Source of the DNA: Balaenoptera acutorostrata
Taxonomy: Eukaryota > Chordata > Mammalia > Artiodactyla > Balaenopteridae
Direction: 5' to 3'
Assembly (NCBI RefSeq): GCF_949987535.1
Contig: NC_080082.1
Span: forward strand, 26,701,164-26,765,163
DNA: 64,000 nucleotides
Positions 59,526 to 64,000 of this stretch are shown piece by piece (position 1 is the stretch's first letter; every line of letters begins with the position of its first letter). Below the pieces are notes generated by a model that had not been told where the DNA came from, did not search any database, and was given only the letters and a program-made list of their open reading frames with translations. The position numbers were made by a program, and so were the translations under genes.

Positions 59526-60590
59526 AATATACACAGAACATTGTTAAATTAGGAGGAAAAGTCTGCCTTCAAAATAAAATTTTCCTGTACACCATTCAAG
59601 TTAGCAATGCAAGAATAGTTAACATATAGTATCATATGTAGAGAATGCTCTACAACAGCAAGTAGAGAATTTGTTGCCAGGATTCAGAGACCAGGATTTC
59701 CTAAGGAATTTCCCCTAAGACTGAGTCTCCAACTCACTAGTAACCACTGACTCAGGCACTGAACCTGATACCAACAGAAAAGAACTCTTCAGTCGTCAAA
59801 CAATAGGGCCAGCCATCCTTAGGCTCCTGATCACACACAGCCAAGATTGTGACTGCATCGTGGTTCTTAAGAATTCTGCCGGGTGAAAGCATGTCTAAAT
59901 GCATGTGTCTTCTGGTATCTCATTACAATATAGCTCTCTGCCCATCTTTCGTGGTCTAGTCTCAGTATGCAGGCCCTACCTCTGCCTCGGGAGAAACTGG
60001 ATGAGAATCAGCAAGTTCACTGGGAGGAAGAGAGTTTATAGTACCAGAAGATAAACAAAACAGATCAGGAAAAGGGAAGGGGAAAGGTTTTCTGCATGTA
60101 TATTATACATATAGTATTCTCTTTACTAGTTGAATTCTGTTCACTTAGTAAGTTATATATATAATAATATAAATAAATTACACACACATACATACACATA
60201 TACACATGCAAGTACAAAGTTTAATTGGGAATGAGATATTTCATTGCATTCTAAGGCTTTCCCATTGTTATCCCAGCCTGCATTCTTCTCCTCCAATCAT
60301 CCTAATAACTACCATAGATTAATCTTCAATAGACTATAAATTATCTTAGGATAAACATCATGACTTCTTTGTGTATTTCCCATAGAATGCAGAGGTCTGT
60401 CATGTGTGATTTGTTTAATGCATGTTTTTAGAACAAAACTAAAGGTTCTAGAAAATGAAGTCATCATACCTACATTACTGTGGAATTTGAAAGTTGAGAA
60501 CTTCCTTAGACTTTTTAGTACAAATTTTCATACTTTATGATGGTGGAGAATTGGGACTTAATTTCCACACGATCACAGAACCAGGTATCG
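59526..60590. other. No gene or clear repeat seen
   Basis: Unassigned. Short AC/AT-rich patch at 60155-60210. A possible L2 scrap at 60320-60420. Confidence 0.35.
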
Positions 60591-60594
60591 GCAA

Positions 60595-60840
60595 AACTAA
60601 TTCTGTTAACAAATACTAAGCAAGTACCTACTATGTAATAAGGCCTGGGATTATAATGAAGGTCTTCCATTACCTAATTTAGTACTCTTTCCAAAATACC
60701 TAGGAACTAGTTTTCAATTACTCTTAATATAATATAAGCTCCAAAGGAGGGATTTTGTTCTGTTCACTTCTGTATCACCAGCAAATTGAGCAGTGCCTGG
60801 CATCTGAATATTTAATGAGTATTTGAAGAATAAGTTGATG
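60595..60840. repeat. Two L2-like 3' ends, opposed
   Basis: 60595-60670 reads as an antisense L2 tail ('acctactatgtaataaggcc'). 60725-60840 reads as a sense L2 tail ('tctgtatcaccagcaaattg', 'gcagtgcctggcatctgaat'). Confidence 0.6.
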
Positions 60841-61645
60841 AACCATCAATTTTCAGACTACATAAATATCTTTTGATGATCTACAAGTTACTGAAGAATC
60901 TTATCAGTTCACATTTTGAAATGTCAGTGATTACCATACAATTCAAAGATTGCAGAATTCTGATCAAGTGTGTTTCTCTTTCTCATAAAAAATGCCGTAT
61001 GTACGGGAAGAAGAGTTTCAGCTATGTGTGCTTTGTGATTGCATTCAATATAAGCAAGAGTTTATTCCTCCTTTTGCAAAAGACGTTCATGTTTGGGTTG
61101 AATTTTTTGTTTCCTTCCCTTGTTTGGGCACAGTGTAAACACAGCTAGACTCTATAATTGGCCATGCTATCGCTGAGCCCTCACTTACCCAATGGAACAT
61201 CAGCTTTATGAAAAGTAGGTTTGCTTTTCATGTTCACAGTAGTGTGTTGAGTTTTCTAAAATCGGGCTCTTGCAAGCCATTATCAATGAGAAATAGTAAA
61301 AGGCTAGTGGGGACCAGGTTTGTATTGCTTCTTTTTAAGGCTTTTTACAAAGGTATACTTGGGAATGCTGTTTTTCAAAATCTTGTCCTGACAAGTTAAG
61401 TACTAGCAGTTCTTTGTTGAAAGATCTTTCATCTTTTTTTTTTTTCTTTTTTTTTCTATTTAGGAAAGTTTCCTTCCTCTGAAATAGCCTCCTTTGGTCT
61501 GTAATATGCCTATTATATGGCAGGCAGAAATTCACATATTCACTCTCCACCACCCTCCTTTATTCTGAACATAGGAAAATTGTTAGCTATACATACTGCT
61601 TGAGTCTGAAGACATGCCACATTCTTCATGTTTCAGTAATATTGA
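60841..61645. other. No gene or clear repeat seen
   Basis: Unassigned, with a T-rich run at 61433-61455. Confidence 0.35.
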
Positions 61646-61649
61646 TTCA

Positions 61650-61735
61650 TCATTCACAAACATTTCCTGAGTACCTAACATGCAAAGGGACTACATAGGA
61701 GGCTGCAGAGAGGAATCAACCCTTAAAATCATGGT
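61650..61735 (-). repeat. L2 LINE tail (antisense)
   Basis: 'acaaacatttcctgagtacc' followed by 'taacatgcaaagggac'. Confidence 0.5.
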
Positions 61736-61744
61736 ATATGTACA

Positions 61745-62115
61745 GTAAAAATGATTTTTACTGCCTGCCTTCTATATTCCAAACACTGAATGAATCTCTG
61801 ACATTATATAATTTAATATTTTTAAAAAATCATAAAGTAGGCACTAAGATTGTTATTCTTAAAAAGAGATAAGTGAGACTTGATAAGATTAAATAGCTTT
61901 CCAGGGAATTCCCTGGCAGCTCAGTGGTTACGACTCTGTGCTTCCACTGCAGGGGGCATGGGTTCAATCCCTGGTCAGGGAACAAAGATCCTGCAAGCTG
62001 GGCAACACAGCCAAAAAAAAAAACAAACAAAAAAAGCTTTCCAAAGGTCACACATAGATAGAAGACAGTATACTCTGATTTCAAACTGGTCTTCTTGCCC
62101 ATAATCTTCATGCTC
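61745..62115 (-). repeat. MIR SINE (antisense), split by a SINE
   Basis: The left part ('gccttctatattccaaacac', 'aaagagataagtgagacttg') and the right part ('aaggtcacacatagatagaa', 'gatttcaaactggtcttctt') are one MIR. Confidence 0.7.
61904..62034 (+). mobile_element. Short tRNA-Glu SINE (CHR-1-like)
   Basis: The head 'ttccctggcagctcagtggt' with B box 'gggttcaatccc' is followed by only a short body ('gcaacacagccaaaa') and an A-rich tail. The 9-bp target duplication agctttcca lies at 61895-61903 and 62035-62043. Confidence 0.9.
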
Positions 62116-63380
62116 TTCCTATTCTAAAAAACTTTAAACACTTTAAAACTTTACAAATCAAATTTAGGAAATAAATTAAATGTACAAATAAAATAAAATA
62201 AAATAATTAATTTTAATTTATAAATTATACATTATGAATTATTATGATGAAAATTGTTTAATTGATCCTGATAATTAAAACCCCATGGCTCTGGGGGCTT
62301 ATAAAGCTACAATAAAGGTTAGACTAGGCAAGATTTTGGACACACTGACGAGAAAGAGAACACTGCCTGGGAATTACATCCAAGCAACCTTCAGGCCCCA
62401 GTCTTCGGTAAAGTGAAGTATATTCTACCAGAGGTTTTCAAACTGGGCACCTCAGAGCACTACTTTCTACAGAGGGGCCTCAGGGGCCCAGAAGGAAATC
62501 AACTGATATAATACTCTGAGCCCTCCCATTCTCGTCCATCCACCCCCAGAACACACCTCCAAACGGAACAGCTGCACTTTTATCAGTCTAATGTATTGGA
62601 TTTCCATTCAAGATTATCTTTAAAAAAATTATTCAACTTCTAACAAATAGCCACTTGAGTCTAAGTTTTAGCATATAAGGCCTCTTCAGATTCTGTGATT
62701 CTAAGGCCAAGATAAGTAGTAAAATATGTCTAGAGCAGCAATGACAAATTCATATTTCATCAGGGGCCAGGCAGGACCAATAAACTTGGAGGAAAAAAAA
62801 AAAAAAAAAACCTGGTTAGATTATACAGGTAATGCTATTCTGCGGAAACCTGAGAATGTATGCCCTACTTTAAAATTTTTGAACTTTTAAGGTTTTTTTT
62901 TTTTTGTCTTTAACACTGTGCTGACAAGTCTATATTTCTAACATGTGACTCCCAGTCTAGAAATCGCTAGAATGAGAAACTCTGTCCGAGAAGAACTCTG
63001 AATTATAGAAACTGTGAAGGGGAGGATTGTGTTCATATCGACCACCTAGGTTTGAATGAGCACCATTATTATTTCATTCGAGAAGAACCTAATGATGACT
63101 TAAAATGCAACTATGGTGTGTAAACCTTGTACCCAAATGTCCACATTGCAGAAAGCTGAGAAAACGGATCAAAAACAAACAAAAGCAAAACTATGACCAT
63201 TCATTTGCCCTCAATTTCCTCATATATAAAATGAACTCTAAGTATGCCAAGCTGTTCCACTACCACTGTCCGGCTTATGGGATCTCTCTCCTCAGTTGTG
63301 ATCCTGGGTGGGTTATTTTCAAATAATAGGTCATAGACTTTCCACACTGTCTTTTGCTAAGGATGAACAGTGTGCATGTG
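62116..63380. other. No gene or clear repeat seen
   Basis: Unassigned. Contains an (AAAAT)n patch at about 62187-62205 and A/T runs at 62793 and 62893. The 62415-62530 part ('ggttttcaaactgggcacct') could be an old DNA-transposon end. Confidence 0.4.
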
Positions 63381-63407
63381 ACACACACACACACACACAC
63401 ACACACA
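63381..63407 (+). repeat. (AC)n microsatellite
   Basis: About 13 AC units. Confidence 0.95.
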
Positions 63408-64000
63408 GGCATGAGGTGGATATCATATGACTTAATCCCTGCTGTTCATTGTTCACTGCATCAAAAGGGAGCCTGCCAGCCACTTCTCTGTGAATGCACT
63501 AGTCTCAGAGCAGGGTCAAGAAGAGCCTTCTTCCTCTGGCTCCCAGCATTAGCTGTCTTATGTTTGACACTTCGTGCTGAGAGGCCTTACTTGGCTGGAA
63601 GCTCTGTACTAACTCAGCTTAGTCTGATGAGCCACTTGGAAGAACCAAGCTGAAGCTGTCTTGAAACTGCAAAAAGAGCCAGAGGGTCAGTGTAGTCAGT
63701 TTGTAAAGAATCAACCTGGCTAATGAAGGGGCCAGGAAAGCCTAACTCACTAACATAAGGCTGTCTTTTGATCCTGCAGGAGAAAGGAATTAACACTTTT
63801 ATTTTACAGTAAATGTGCTTAGTAACGCTGAATCTAATCCTTTGTTCCATTTTATTCCACCTTGGAATAGAAGTTTGCACAGAGCTCCAAAGGATGGGTA
63901 GGATTATCCCGAGATAATAAAGCAGAATGGTCTTAGAAGGATAGGGAAACTGTAAGCAAAGTTGTGAGGAGAGTCAAAAGTATGTTTGGGAAGTGTTTAG
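63408..64000. other. No gene or clear repeat seen
   Basis: Unassigned to the end of the window. Frames of 99 and 88 residues here have no recognisable domain. Confidence 0.35.

Noticed and set aside
1..64000. CRISPR arrays, operons, phage or plasmid functions
   Set aside because: The window is mammalian nuclear DNA; the only regular repeats are microsatellites and interspersed elements.

Overview
This is a window of mammalian nuclear DNA, AT-rich and free of any host coding exon I can support. The lineage evidence is the repeat content. Four long tRNA-Glu-derived SINEs of the CHR type (4032, 8850, 11328, 49662) and one shorter relative (61904) carry the head 'cttccctggtggcgcagtgg' typical of Cetacea and hippopotamids. 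The young-looking L1 copies belong to the same clade. I see no primate Alu, no ruminant BovB or Bov-tA, and no carnivore SINE. The most likely source is a whale or dolphin, in an intergenic or deep intronic, gene-poor region.

Layout. 0-30 kb: old L2 and MIR fragments in both orientations, broken by younger insertions. These are a 5'-truncated L1 with a SINE nested in it (3.8-4.5 kb), SINEs at 8.85 and 11.3 kb, a minimal L1 tail that grew a microsatellite (10.7 kb), a Tigger-like DNA transposon (16.6 kb), a solo LTR (20.0-20.7 kb), a long polypurine tract (26.9-27.5 kb) and an old L1M body (27.5-29.3 kb). 29.9-35.4 kb: one 5-kb L1 with recognisable but broken ORF1 and ORF2. A 13-bp direct repeat suggests that it carried about 400 bp of foreign 3' flank with it (3' transduction). 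35-53 kb: MIR, L2, MER20- and MER5A-like DNA elements, a solo LTR nested in an older LTR-like repeat, a poly(A)-only insertion, a short tandem duplication and a SINE. 53-57 kb: a long antisense L1M interrupted by a Tigger1-like MITE. 57.1-57.9 kb: a degenerate retroviral pol relic. 58.26-59.52 kb: a complete mariner-type element with TA target duplication and a dead transposase. 59.5-64 kb: sparse L2/MIR, one SINE nested in a MIR, and unassigned DNA.

The only protein-coding logic present belongs to transposable elements, and all of it is inactivated. Nothing here forms an operon or a new system. The most informative signals are insertion histories (target-site duplications, nesting, transduction) and a few repeat-free stretches with homeodomain-type AT motifs that could be conserved regulatory DNA. 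Repeat family names rest on recognition by eye and edges of old fragments are approximate (tens of bases). Insertions with target-site duplications are placed to the base.
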